This document shows, piece after piece, positions 22,604 through 33,615 of a stretch of 64,000 bases of DNA. Where the stretch lies: assembly GCA_002786065.1 (NCBI GenBank), contig NHNY01000006.1:310001-374000 (forward strand), read 5' to 3'. Position numbers and translations under genes: made by a program. The notes under the pieces are model-generated. The model worked only from the letters and a program-made list of their open reading frames with translations. It made no database searches and was not told where the DNA came from. Positions within the stretch are counted from its first letter, which is position 1, and the number at the start of each line of letters is the position of its first letter. The DNA comes from Microcyclospora pomicola. Lineage: Eukaryota > Ascomycota > Dothideomycetes > Capnodiales.

Positions 22604-23232
22604 GAGTCGTGGTGGAAGCAAGCTCGAATCCAGTGCTATAATCTGGACTGATTGTGAGGCAACACCTCATGCGAGGACGCTCTGCGGAGGAGTTGAATTT
22701 CCTCGTTTGGGTCTGTTTAATGGAGTAACCCCAAGGTAAGATCAAGATTGAAGGGTTCCAAGGTGAACACTGTAGACACCACCCCAGCGAGCATAATATT
22801 GTCCATGAGTGTCTTTTCCCACAGATAATTTGCTACACTGCACCTTCGCATCTTCGTGAGGTCTGATGATAACCCACATAGCTGCAGCAACGACATCGAG
22901 CCGCTATTCATGGGAGTTTCATAGGCTCATACGGACGAGGCTCAAAGATTGGTGGGTGAGTTGCCATGCATTCTTCAATAGCTTGTTTGGGTTGCAGCAT
23001 CTGCTGATCTTGAAGCTTTTGCTTGTTATAACGGAGGGACGGTGGCCGTTATCTCCGCGCAGGCGATGCGTGCCATCATGGTCACTGACTTGTTCTAGTA
23101 CTTCTTTCTGTAGGAAGAGAGGGGGAAGATACCCGCAAGAGTTGTTTTTAGACACTTGCTACACTTGCAGGTAGCTCCGTCAACCGTTGAGGCGCTGTTG
23201 TCCGATCATATATATACTGGATCCGTAGAGAC

Positions 23233-23371
23233 ATGATCTTGCTTGTCTTTGCGGTAAGTCAAGCAAGTAGCGGACAAGCAGCCAGGAAATTTCACTGTTC
23301 CTATGGTAGCCCATCCATAGCGTTGGCATGTGCAATCATGCAGAGGAATGATCTTGCTTGTCTTTGTGGTG
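23233..23371 (+). repeat. Short direct repeat pair
   Basis: TGATCTTGCTTGTCTTTG is present at about 23235 and again at about 23349, followed by CGGT in one copy and TGGT in the other (one C/T difference). Confidence 0.7.
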
Positions 23372-23689
23372 TTTTGGCATAATCCACAATCTTCGTTTGA
23401 GTCGGGTACTGATATATCTAGGGGCCAACAGAGGCAATTCTTCTTTGCCTTTCTCCAACCAGCGTGGTAGACCTAGCTTAGGGATGATAGAAGCTTGGCG
23501 GCAACGGTTGCGCCCCCAGCATAGCCACTTGTATCACTCCTTCAATCCAAAGGCAATAATGTAGGTGTTACCGTGCGGTTCTCTGTATGCGCGTTCGGGT
23601 GTGAGCATTATCTGCGCCAGGTCGCTGAACAGGCGAACTTATGTTACCCGAACTCTGTCCAGGATATACTACGATCAGCGAAGGTAATA

Positions 23690-24290
23690 GGGTTCCGCTG
23701 ATGTTCCGATTATGCAGCTTTTCGTTCGTGGCCGCTCTCCGAAGCGAATAATCTGCTTATCTGATATTCGAGTCAAAGCCGAATGTGGTGCAGCAATGAT
23801 GGATTGTAGATAATGGATTGTGCGGCACGCGAGCTTGATTTTGAGATCGGCGGAGCAGGAACAGACTCCACGTATCGTGAGTCGAAGGCACTTATGCAGC
23901 CTTTGCTTCGCAGGCACTCCACAGCAGATAGCGTGCTGTTGTGATGTGCGAATGAAGCCGATTGTGGCGATGGCAATGATGGTTCGTAGCCGAACGATCG
24001 CACAATCGTGGAGTCTTGCCGGAAACCACCTATGCGGAGTCTATCATTCGCGGCCACTCTCGATTGTAACGATGGCAATGATGTTTGTACGTGATCGATC
24101 GCGCAGTCGGCAAGCTTTCTGATGCTCAGTTGGGCGGAGCCTGTCATTCGCGGCCACTCCCTACAACAAGTAATCTGTTGATATAACGTGCGAATAAGAG
24201 TGATTGTGGCGTTGAAGACGAGCGTTCATAGACGAACATCTGCAGGAATGGCGAGTATGCTGGTGCTCAGGTCAGCGGCGCAGGAATGTG
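23690..24290 (+). repeat. Degenerate tandem repeat block
   Basis: At least four diverged units. Shared cores are TTCG(C/T)GGCC(A/G)CTC at about 23727, 24047 and 24147, and a GCCGA(T)TGTGG...GCAATGATGG block at about 23775, 23958 and (partly) 24080 and 24190. The stretches 24031-24060 and 24131-24160 are offset by 100 bp and differ mainly by transitions. Unit length varies from 100 to 200 bp. Confidence 0.7.
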
Positions 24291-25260
24291 CTGCTGGGTT
24301 CGCAGGTCGAAGGGACATGTGTGATCCTTGATCTCTTTCGAAAGTACAGCATCAGAGTTTTCTTTTCGTATGCGATGACACATCTTTCCGCGAGCATCTT
24401 CCTAATGAAGGCTGCACTTTTTGTAATAGGAGTCGGCGGATGGCATCATTTTTGCGGATCCCTTCGCTGTGCATGCTTTCCACAAGTTCCGAGGCGCGGA
24501 AAGTATGTGGTAGTTGTGCTTTTGACTGCTTGAGATGGTCTGCATTCTCGAACCACATAGCTGTCAATCTTGTAGACATATGGTTCATGTCGTACAAGCC
24601 TAAAATCGACGTTGTTGTGCCACGTGTCGACTCGAATATCGAGTCAGTAGGGCGTATGGATACCATGGAGTTGAACAATCTTCCGCTTGCTCAATGTATC
24701 GCTCTGTCGCCGCAAGCGCCAGCGAATGTCAGCAGACTCTGCTGTGCCGCAGGGACTATCGACGCATACTGCAAATATAAAGATAGCAAGGCATGGAGCT
24801 CGTTCTCGACCGCGCGTTAATTCGCGACGAGACACCCGACAGTCCATCGTAATGTGATGGTGTTGTCGCTGGCACTTCCAGCTACGGCAGCGCGGAGGGA
24901 TGGAGTTGTCAACCACGACATTGCAGAGCTGTCCAGATTTGCTAGCATCAATCGGCAGGAGGGAAGCAGTATCTTTACCTGCACGCACCATCTTCCACAT
25001 AGACGGGCCTTCGGACATTTTCGCTAATCGTGCGGCGCGCCCACCAGTCCTTAGACTGCTGGAGAGGAAATGCCACATTGGTAATCGTCCACGGTGCTAC
25101 CGCGACAACGCAGCCTGGTAGAGCTCCCAACAACATGATTATCCATGCGATCATCAGACGCAGGCTTTTTACCGCGCATTCATCGGTCGTATCGACGATT
25201 GGAATCGGCCGGCATCTCCATGAGTGCGTTTGCTCTGGTTCGCATCTTGAGCACTTCGTT

Positions 25261-25498
25261 CATCTCCGGCAGACAATTTGCGTCACGCGTTGCTGCTATT
25301 CAGATCGCCATCCCACCAGCCTAAGTGATGCGTCTTTGTCTCGCAGATCAATGAATGACCTTCTAGAATCTTAATCGTCCATTTCCGGCAGGCAATCTGC
25401 GTCACGCGTTGCTGCCATTCAGATCGCCATCCCACCAGCCTAAGTGATGCATCTTGATCTCGGAAACCAATAAATGGTCTCTTGGTATCTTGGGCCGA
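25261..25498 (+). repeat. 119-bp tandem duplication
   Basis: Unit 25261-25379 is repeated at 25380-25498. The first ~65 bp of each are nearly identical (CGTCACGCGTTGCTG, CAGATCGCCATCCCACCAGC and CTAAGTGATGC are shared), with C/T and A/G differences; the second halves have diverged more. Confidence 0.88.
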
Positions 25499-25889
25499 CA
25501 TTGCGACCATTGAAGCACCCATGGCGGACCACCGAGGTTGGAAGGATCCGTATCTGTAAGCATCGAGCGGCTAGCGATCTGTCGAATATGTTGTGCTGAC
25601 GGAACCATAAGAAAAGTTCCGCAGACCACTGCTTGCGACATGTGGAGGAGTCCGACAGTCGAAACTCATCCAAGCCATTTTTGAGCAGCCACGTCTGCCA
25701 CAAGACATGCAAGTTGTGGCAGTGGGGTTGCCGTAGTTGGGTTGGCCACGATTTAGATCCAGGCCAGGACCAGGCGCTCATATATGGATAAGAGCACCCA
25801 CCAGCGGCGATTTCGTTCCGGAGCGATTTTCTCCGTGGAATCGTGGTCAATCACCGCTAAGGCATTGTTGGTATTGGCCCTAGGGTGTC

Positions 25890-26105
25890 TTGCATCTTGC
25901 TCCCGCCATATGGGGTGCGTTGTGTTCCGTCTTCTGAATCGTAGCCAGGACTCGGTGCTCCTCTAGCGCGGTGCTTCCGCGGCCAGCAGTCTCAACTCGG
26001 AGCGCTATGCTCCATAAGTTGAACTGCAGACCGCCAATACTCGATGTAATTGTTGAGTGGGCACCCAGTATCTCGCTAATCTTGCTTCCACCATTTGAGG
26101 ATTGT
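25890..26105 (+). repeat. Diverged repeat pair
   Basis: ATCTTGCTCCCGCCATATGGGG near 25895 and ATCTTGCTTCCACCATTTGAGG near 26079 align with mostly transition differences, fitting the decayed-repeat character of the tract. Confidence 0.5.
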
Positions 26106-29100
26106 TCAGATTACCGCAAATCTAGCGCCACCATAACACATGCGGAAGTCTACTGGAGCTCGAGCACGAGCGGTGGGCCGCTTTTAAGGATTTGCGGGCC
26201 AAGCGATGCGAGCTGTTGGTGTTGTTCGTGGTTAGGTCGGCCATACGAAGGACATCATCAGCCATGTTCTAAGCGCCGAATTATCTGTCACAATTGTCCA
26301 ACTTTACGCCACGCTCTGTGGGTAACAGTAGGTCCTGCCGGTGTAGTCAAAGCCGTCGACTTGAGCCTGATGCAGTGGCTGTGAATGCAGGCAGTAAAGC
26401 TCTATGCCACTGCGAAGGCGGACATCCCTAAAATCCTTGTGGTTCTGCTCTCTTCCGCTATAACCTTTTTGTTGCACTTGATTGTTATCAAAATTCTGCA
26501 TTCTCAGAGTATGAGTCGCGACCTTCCCTGAGAGCCAGTGATCGTGTACGCCATCACAGAGGCGGATCGGTCGATAATACCCCATGGTCCGGTGTAGTCG
26601 AACAGCGCGGGCTTACCACTCTACGCTTGATCAACCTTGGAATATTCGCCGGCTCTCACCACCGACTTAGCTGTTCGCGCATTGGCGTATGCGGTGGTCT
26701 TGATCTCCGAACCCCGAAGCACATATGGGTTGCGGCATGATAGCGCAGTTATGCTCTGGTGCTCGGCGTGGCGTAAAGGTTCTGCGGCGGGTCCGGCGAG
26801 GCAATAACGCGGTCGTTTTGTGCAAGCACCATGCCTGTTGACACCTAAATGTGCCCCGGACCGGAATAAATGCCGGACGAAGATGTGTTGACTGACCACC
26901 AGCCGAAGGGCGATCAAGCCGGAGACCACCGAAGCAATAACTCCACATTATTCATAGCGCTGTCGTATATGCGCCACGACTGACGGGCATGGAACTTTGT
27001 AAATTGAAAGTCCACCACTCAGTAGGTGGCAGGATCTCCAATTGTTGATTCAGGTTCTCCGAAGGACGTAATTGTTCTTCGAATGGCTTGTTGCTGCCAT
27101 AGGAGGTCTTTGCCTCTCTAGGCTTTTGTTGTTGTTGATGATGCTGTGGAAAGGAGAGTTTGAGTTTGCGGGTAGACTTACAGGCATATATAGTCCTCCG
27201 GATGTTGTGAGAATCACGACAGGCTCGCCGGCGTCACCCTCACGTCCAGGACGCAGATCAGAAAGGTTCACTTGCTCTTGCATCAGCGCACGCCTCTTCC
27301 GCGGCGCCGGTCTACATTCTCCTCCCGCTGCATTGATCTGTGATCAATCGCTGGCGGTAAAACAGATCGGAAGGGACAGAGGCACAGCGTTAAACCGTGG
27401 TTTGTGACCGCTTGTTCAATACCAATGATGCTCGCGGAGGTCCGCCGTTCATTTGTGACCGGCGGAGACGCACGCCGGCGAGTATTTCTTGCATCAGCGC
27501 CCTAGGAAGCTGCATGTGATCTACGAATGAGTCCTGAGGCTGTCGTCGGCGCTTGTTCGGAAGCCCATGCGTTGTTGTCCTTGAAGATAAGCTTAACTAT
27601 GGCGTTGATCTGGTGGCGAGAGCATGACAGGCGCGAGACTTGTCCACGCAGCTGCTCTTCCGCGGTCCACAACTACGATTGAAGGTTACTCACTGGTCTA
27701 GAGTGTCTACAGACGGCATGATCGTGCTCGCCGCGGTCGAAAATGTGGTCACAGTTGATTACAGGCGTTGAGAGCAAGCAAGGGGCTGCGGAGTTATTGT
27801 AGACCGAGTCAGGAATGCGCTTGGCAACGACCTGGATCGCAGCAACGACAGAGCATCCTTGATACCTCTAGAGCACCGATGCTCTTGGTATCATGATGTA
27901 TCCGACCTGATCAGGAGGGAACACGCATCCTTCGCTTCGTTGTTATGCGGTGTGGTCGAGATAGAACCTCGAAAATTTGTCACCCCCAACTTCCCTCCCT
28001 CAAAGGCAGCTCTATTATTGGCATCGTCCAGCGGGGTCTGGAACCACATTCTTACGCAATGAAAATGAAGGAGGAAGGTTAACAACACTTCGGTTGGCGA
28101 CTCAACTGCAGAACGGAGATGATCGTTCGCTTGGAAGACCGAGACAACGAAATGTCGGTGAAAGAGACAGATACATACAGCACAATACAGTGGTAGCCTT
28201 ATGATCACCGATCTGGAAAAGGAGCGTCTTCCAATGCGGGTCTTGCAATATGAACCCCGCAAAGCCACCGCCTTGCACCGCTAGAGATCCGGCGACGGTT
28301 ATGCCAGCGAAAAGTGGTTATACAGTGCGGGGATGACCAATTTTGCGGGCGTAGACGGAGCGAAAAGAAGTCATTTGATCGCTTGGGCTGGCACACAATG
28401 CTGTATGCACCTTACGCTGTTGTTGTCCAGTGGGCTGAAGCATACGGAATGCGGGCGTACGACGCGCTGCGGATGCCCAGCATGGCGTGCTTACGCACAA
28501 ACCGCTGATCGACGCCGATGTGGTCCTGACTGAAGTCATCTACCCAAAGAACATGCACAGAGCTATGAATGATTGCCCACCGGATCTCCTACCATTGATC
28601 CGACTAGGACGAAGAGGGAGAAGAAAAGTGCACGCAAAAGACTTCAGTACCAGGAGGGGATCGCTAATTACGACGACGCCGATCAACAGTCCACTCTCTA
28701 CCCTAGCCACCGAAGCCACCCACGAATTTGGGCGTCGTCGGCCCATCCGCCACAGACGTACTGGGGGCGTGTACGCGCAAACGCATCTTTGGTCCAGCAA
28801 GCTGGAGATCCGGTAGGGTGCCCGGCGCCCTCCTCGTCAGCACCCAAGCTTCATATGACGCGGACCACACTCGATGATGTCTGTCTGATGCGCAATCGCA
28901 GGCGGCAGTGGCAGAGATGCTGTGTCGAAAAAGGTAACGGCATGTTGAGTGAACGAAAATTGTCATCTCTCGGCAGCAACTATAGGGACCATTTTCCAAT
29001 TAATGCAAAGAACGTGGCCGAGACAGCGAAAAGAACTTTCGGTGAACCTCGGATTTCCATCGAACGCCGTCCGAGCTCCCGGCTCTTCCTGCTCGGGAAT

Positions 29101-29308
29101 TTGTTTCTCGCGAGGCGCGCATACAGTACGAGTCCCACGAGACCAAAATGGCTATAAGCTTTGGGGAGGAGGCGCAGGGTCTACGCACTACTGGGTCGAG
29201 GCGCCGGCCCTAGGCAATGGTCACACGGAGATGGGAAAAACGTCTGCGCGTCGACTGATTCACATGTCCCACGTACGCGCGACGAGTCTGCGTCGTCGGC
29301 GGCCGCTG

Positions 29309-29315
29309 TATATAG
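29309..29315 (+). promoter_or_regulatory. TATA-like element before Ser-rich ORF
   Basis: TATATAG sits about 165 bp before the ATG at 29478, followed by a leader ending CGTCAAAC before ATG, a good fungal start context. Confidence 0.4.
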
Positions 29316-29477
29316 ACCAGAGCGTGCCCTCGGCGTTGGACTCAGGAGTCGACTATTTGACGATCGTGCCACATCTTGACCATCGATACCTGGACTCGAC
29401 ACATCTAACCATCAATCTGATCGATCTATACCCTCACTTACCAACGATCGTGATCAACAAGTCATCAAGCGTCAAAC

Positions 29478-29768
29478 ATGACTTCCTCCAAATTCATCGA
29501 GATTATGGACGCCTCCACCGCTCCCACGGCGAGCGCCAACGTCAGTCTGGCCGAGACACTGGCTCTCTCGCGGCCGCGCCCTTCCTTCAGCAGCACTGGT
29601 AGTCGCAGCAGCAGCACTGGTAGTCGCAGCAGCAGCAGCAGCAGCAGCGACAGCGAGAAATCGCCGACCACGGAGACTGCATCCCCACACGCATTCTCCG
29701 CCCAGCAGTTCCAGCAACAAGTCAAGACTCGTCTGCGCCGCATCTCCCTGATGAAGCCCCTGTCTTGA
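29478..29768 (+). CDS. Small serine-rich protein of unknown function (96 aa)
   Basis: Begins MTSSKFIEIMDAS and has a serine run built from (AGC)n with a duplicated STGSRSS unit (about 29591-29650). It ends with a basic amphipathic-looking stretch, QFQQQVKTRLRRISLMKPLS. Supporting a real gene are the ATG context, an upstream TATA element and a coherent C-terminus; against it are size and lack of a known homologue. The RRIS motif could be a phosphorylation site (inference). Confidence 0.5.
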   Translation: MTSSKFIEIMDASTAPTASANVSLAETLALSRPRPSFSSTGSRSSSTGSRSSSSSSSDSEKSPTTETASPHAFSAQQFQQQVKTRLRRISLMKPLS

Positions 29769-29788
29769 GCGACGACATTGCTTTTGAT

Positions 29789-30205
29789 CTAAGTGAACGC
29801 GAATCTATTCATCATGATTCTGCGAATGCTTGACCGAAACCTCTGAACCAGAATGGACATTGCGTCGGAGTTCCAGCTTGCCAGCTCATCGACCTGTCTT
29901 CCAATGCTTTTCCCCTTACTATCGAAAAGATCACGGACTCGATCTTCCGACCTGGCACAGTCGCCACTCACAGAACCTCCAAGCTTGATCGCCCCGGTGA
30001 CATCGCCTCACCATGAAAACACAAAGCCCAACATCCGCCGCGACGCTGGGAAGCACCAGTAGAACCACCTCAACCAGGACTTGCGAAGCATCCGCGCTAG
30101 CATTTCTTGCCTGCAAGTCGCTAGGGCCCAGGGTTGTTTGCAGAAGCGGTCATCATATCGATGTACTATGCGCCTATCCGCCAGCCGCGAGACGTCGCGT
30201 GTCAT
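29789..30205 (-). CDS. Candidate spliced small protein (speculative)
   Basis: Two minus-strand open segments can be joined. The first begins at ATG 30205 (MTRDVSRLADRRIVHRY) and ends GFVFSW. The second reads SEDRVRDLFDSKGKSIG through to MMNRFAFT and a stop at 29789. The join uses a GTGAGG donor and a GCCAG acceptor, intron roughly 60 nt, and keeps frame, giving about 120 aa. A TATA-like AAAATATAT lies about 105 bp upstream. No homologue is recognised, and the tail-to-tail gap to the Ser-rich ORF is only 20 bp. Confidence 0.25.
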
Positions 30206-30652
30206 GTAAGCAGTGCCGAGCTGGACTGGAGCAGAGTGAGAGCGAGGGGTTAGTGGAGGGGTTCGAGAAGGTTGGGAGATGTCAAGTCACCTGTAGACCT
30301 CAAAAGGCATATATTTTGTATTCGGGTACCTTACTTTAGTACTTTGAAATATCTACCTAGTAAAGAGGAATTATTCCATGTCAACCTGTCATTGTCCCGT
30401 GTTGCGTTCATGCTGCGTCTTGCTTTGACACTCTCAGGTAGTCACGGTGTCATACTTACAATCCACCAACGATACACAGCCGTTGCAATTCCCGCGCAAA
30501 GTCGCTCGCGTGGCCAGTCGCTTACGATATCGGTAGCGCTTTGCACGTCGTGAATGCAATGATTCAATCATAGGCAACATAGCGTACACGATTCCCGGAG
30601 CGCGCAAAAACATGATGCACATGGTAAGAGTACTCAGCGATATAAAAATCTA
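30206..30652. other. 3' region of the CLC gene
   Basis: 447 bp after the CLC stop. Only short frames; the AT-rich part at about 30305-30375 may serve as a promoter for the small minus-strand candidate. Confidence 0.4.
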
Positions 30653-33205
30653 TCAATGCCCATTCCTCGCATCTGTCAGCTCGACACTATGCGCTTCGCC
30701 AGCTCTCGCCAGATCATCATCATCATCGGCATCGCGCTCATGTTGCAACGCCACCGGCGAGGCCAGTCGCACCTCGTCACTGCTCCGCCTCCCACCTTTA
30801 GTCATGACCCATTGTGCCGCCAGCTTGATGATGCCCCACAACATCTCCTGCCCGGCGCTATCGTCTCGCGGCTCCTCGTTCGCTTCCGCGGCGAATTGGT
30901 ACTTGAGACAGTCCTTGACGGTGACGAGACCGGTCAGGCGACCGCGGTGTTCGACGAGGATGACCCGCGGACCGAGTTTCTTGAACAGCTCCATTACTGT
31001 CTCGAGGGGCAGACGCGGGTGTACGGACAGCGGCGTCGGGTCCACGAAGCGAGAGAAGTCGATTGTCATGGCGGAGGCGTCATCGGAGAAGAACGAGACT
31101 CGCGGCGTGGTTGCGGCTGGTGTGGTGGCGATTCGAGTGCTATCGGACGAGGGTGAGAAATGGCATCGGGCGGATGCTGAGATGGACTGGTCTTTTCTCG
31201 CACGGTCGAGAGCGTAGCGTAGTTCTGTCCGGCCGATGTAGCCAAGCAGGATATTTGTCTCCGAGTCCGTGACCACAGGAAAGCCTTGATATGTTGATGT
31301 TGCGAGAATCTGCTCAACAGCAGATACTGTGAGATCAGTAGCAGTCAGAGATGTCGGGTTGGTGGTCATGGTCTGCGAGACGGGGATGTTGAAGTTGTGT
31401 TCTTCCTTACTATCGAGGAAAGGGAACCCGTTGAACCAGATCATGCGATCTGCGATTCCGCCTTTGCCACAGTAGTCACTCACGGCTTTCGTGACGCCTA
31501 CCACTATCATGGTAGGCAGGATGTATGTCAATGCCCCGGTGAGCTCGAACATGATGACCACGACAGACACAGTGATATGCATGATACCACTCAAAGCAGC
31601 ACCGGCGCCGAGAAACGCATACGTTCCAGGGGTGATGCATGGTTCATTGGGTGTGCAGGCTGCAAAGTAGGCAGCATTTGGAAATTGTTCATGCAAGGCT
31701 TGGACCAGAATACCGACCATACGGCCGAAGGAAGCCCCGATAGCCATGCTTGGGACGAAGATACCAGCAGGTACTTTGCAGCCGTATGAGATAATGACCA
31801 GGAAGGTGCGCAATACCGTCGCGAATAGAAGGCTGATGACAATCCACCACCGATTCGCAGCGTCACAGAGCTCGTCATAGTCGTGGCCGCCCTCGCACTC
31901 GAGGAACAAGATCTCCATGCTCTCGGTCATGTCGATCCGCAGAAACTTGTTGGGGTAGCACAAAATTGCGGTAAAAAGTGCCAGTAATGTCGCCTCAAGT
32001 ATAGGGTATTGAGACAGATATCGTTTGCGGAACGCTTGAACTCGAAAGTTCCACTTCATGACAAACTCGCCATAGAGTCCTCCGAATATGCCCACCAAGA
32101 TGTAGAAGGGCAATTCGAAGAAATGCCAGATCCGGTCATACTTCACCGTGAACATGACTAGCTGTCCAGTGCGGAACGGATTCATGGTGAAGACTACGGC
32201 TGTAGCCACCAAGGCGCAGAAGTAGGAGCGCCACAGCGTCTTGAGCGGAAAGTAACTGCTCATCTCTTCGAGACTGAAAAGTACGCCGCCAATCGGACTT
32301 CCGAATGCGACAGCGACACCAGCAGCAGCGCAAGCAGACAAAATCTCGCGGGTCTTGGCAGCATTGCGTCGGTATTTGTCGAACATGCGACTTATCACGT
32401 TGCCTGTGCACACTGCATAGTGGACAGAGGGCCCTTCTTTGCCGACGGACAGGCCAGAGGCGATCGACAGAGGCATTCCAAGCGTCTTGATCAGAAGAGT
32501 CCAGAATCCGAGGAACCCTTTCATCACGAAGCCAGCAATGATACACTTGATCTCAGATATGCCGGAGCCTGCGGCGTAAGGAGCGTACGACTTGACAAGT
32601 CTCGCAGAAGTCGAAGCTAGTAATCCAGCGAAAACAATGTAGAGCAGGTAATTGATCGGCCAGAACCCGGTCCATCTCCGCCATTCCGGACAGCCGTCCT
32701 CTGCTCCCCAACAGCAAAAGCTCTCGTTCAGGTAAAATGCTGTAGTGCAATACCCAAGCTTGATATCCGACAGCCACTCCGTGATGATGTTGAGAAAAGC
32801 CGCAATCAATCCTATCGTAGCTCCGATCAGACTGACCACGATCCAGCCTTGTGCAGCCTCGTATCCTTCGATGGCCTGTTGTCGCCAGCTGACGAGACCT
32901 CTCTGTCCAAGGGATCCTGCTCGTTCTTGCCGCCGAGCCTTCCGGCGCTGTTGTTCGCGTACACCATCCTGTACCCAGTCTATTGTCGTGAAGTCCTCGT
33001 ATCGCTTGATCTCTGCAATCTCCTCCGCGACAGCCTGGTCGGCGTCGGAGATCGGTGGCACGACATGTCCTTGCTCAACAGTCGAAAGCGCTGAAAGCCG
33101 GCGGTCCAAGTCCGGCCGACTGAGTCGAGATAGAGAGTGTGCGCTGCTTCGCCTTTGGTGTGGCTCAGGCTCTTGGATGGAAATGGAGCTCACTCGACTG
33201 CTCAT
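30653..33205 (-). CDS. GEF1: CLC-type voltage-gated chloride channel/transporter (Gef1-like)
   Basis: Endomembrane (Golgi/vacuole) anion transporter that supports organelle acidification and copper/iron loading in yeast. Intronless, 850 aa. Signature motifs: GSGISEIK (about residues 213-220), GKEGPSVH (about 255-262, containing the gating glutamate) and the later GxFxP-type VPAGIFVPSMAIGASFGR. Many hydrophobic segments follow. Two CBS domains are at the C-terminus (around VSQTMTTNPTSL...GYIGRTELRYAL, and PLSVHPRLPLETVMELFKKLG...GLVTVKDCLKY). The serine in GSGIS matches fungal Gef1 proteins. The N-terminal ~75 residues are Ser/Arg-rich. ATG 33205 is the first ATG in frame; the frame upstream starts with TTG. 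Confidence 0.95.
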   Translation of the reverse strand: MSSRVSSISIQEPEPHQRRSSAHSLSRLSRPDLDRRLSALSTVEQGHVVPPISDADQAVAEEIAEIKRYEDFTTIDWVQDGVREQQRRKARRQERAGSLGQRGLVSWRQQAIEGYEAAQGWIVVSLIGATIGLIAAFLNIITEWLSDIKLGYCTTAFYLNESFCCWGAEDGCPEWRRWTGFWPINYLLYIVFAGLLASTSARLVKSYAPYAAGSGISEIKCIIAGFVMKGFLGFWTLLIKTLGMPLSIASGLSVGKEGPSVHYAVCTGNVISRMFDKYRRNAAKTREILSACAAAGVAVAFGSPIGGVLFSLEEMSSYFPLKTLWRSYFCALVATAVVFTMNPFRTGQLVMFTVKYDRIWHFFELPFYILVGIFGGLYGEFVMKWNFRVQAFRKRYLSQYPILEATLLALFTAILCYPNKFLRIDMTESMEILFLECEGGHDYDELCDAANRWWIVISLLFATVLRTFLVIISYGCKVPAGIFVPSMAIGASFGRMVGILVQALHEQFPNAAYFAACTPNEPCITPGTYAFLGAGAALSGIMHITVSVVVIMFELTGALTYILPTMIVVGVTKAVSDYCGKGGIADRMIWFNGFPFLDSKEEHNFNIPVSQTMTTNPTSLTATDLTVSAVEQILATSTYQGFPVVTDSETNILLGYIGRTELRYALDRARKDQSISASARCHFSPSSDSTRIATTPAATTPRVSFFSDDASAMTIDFSRFVDPTPLSVHPRLPLETVMELFKKLGPRVILVEHRGRLTGLVTVKDCLKYQFAAEANEEPRDDSAGQEMLWGIIKLAAQWVMTKGGRRSSDEVRLASPVALQHERDADDDDDLARAGEAHSVELTDARNGH

Positions 33206-33615
33206 CGCATTGCGTGGTGTGATATGTGACCGGCCAGCAGACCCATTGCTCGGTGGTAATTGCAATATACTTTAGATGGTTGCCCGTATCCGTAGGAGCC
33301 GAGTGGACTTGTAGTTTGCGATGTACCTCTATGATGTAGGAGCTATATGTAAATGCATGGACAGATGGAACCGCACGTGAAGATCGCATGGCTTCGTTGC
33401 GCGTGCTAGCGTGGTGGATCCAATGCCTTCACCAGCTTTGGCATCGAGATCGCGTCAAGATATAGGAACATCTCTAAGCAAATCACAATTCTGTCATCGT
33501 GCGCGTCTTCTTCCAGTCATCTCAACGGACACGCAACATCATATTGCCTCTACCACTGTAATGCGATAACTGGCCACTTCAACCTCCATCAAAGCACCTT
33601 TCCCTCACCACCAAG
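33206..33615. promoter_or_regulatory. Bidirectional promoter CLC/CHRAC1-like
   Basis: 410 bp between divergent starts. The right end is a CA/CT-rich leader. No clear TATA motif in a standard position. Confidence 0.45.

Larger units (their letters stand above)
22604..29477. other. Gene-poor tract with decayed tandem repeats
   Basis: About 6.9 kb in which every frame is short and broken and no conserved protein can be read on either strand. Several local repeats (listed separately) differ between copies mostly by C/T and G/A exchanges. It looks like old, mutated repetitive DNA, possibly eroded by repeat-induced point mutation, but no terminal repeats, transposase or reverse transcriptase motif is visible. 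The last ~170 bp carry a promoter for the small Ser-rich ORF. Confidence 0.6.

Noticed and set aside
27072-27407. 111-codon frame with a hydrophobic segment in the desert
   Set aside because: The LLLLLMML stretch comes from a GTT/GAT-rich patch; no start context or homologue.
22604-28560. Intact transposon, helitron or LTR element
   Set aside because: No terminal repeats, target duplications, reverse transcriptase, integrase or transposase motif could be found by eye on either strand.
28573-29157. 194-codon frame before the Ser-rich ORF
   Set aside because: Begins from TTG with no early ATG and overlaps the promoter of the next ORF.
28949-29602. 217-codon frame overlapping the Ser-rich ORF
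   Set aside because: Runs out of phase through the TATA and leader region of the better-supported ORF.
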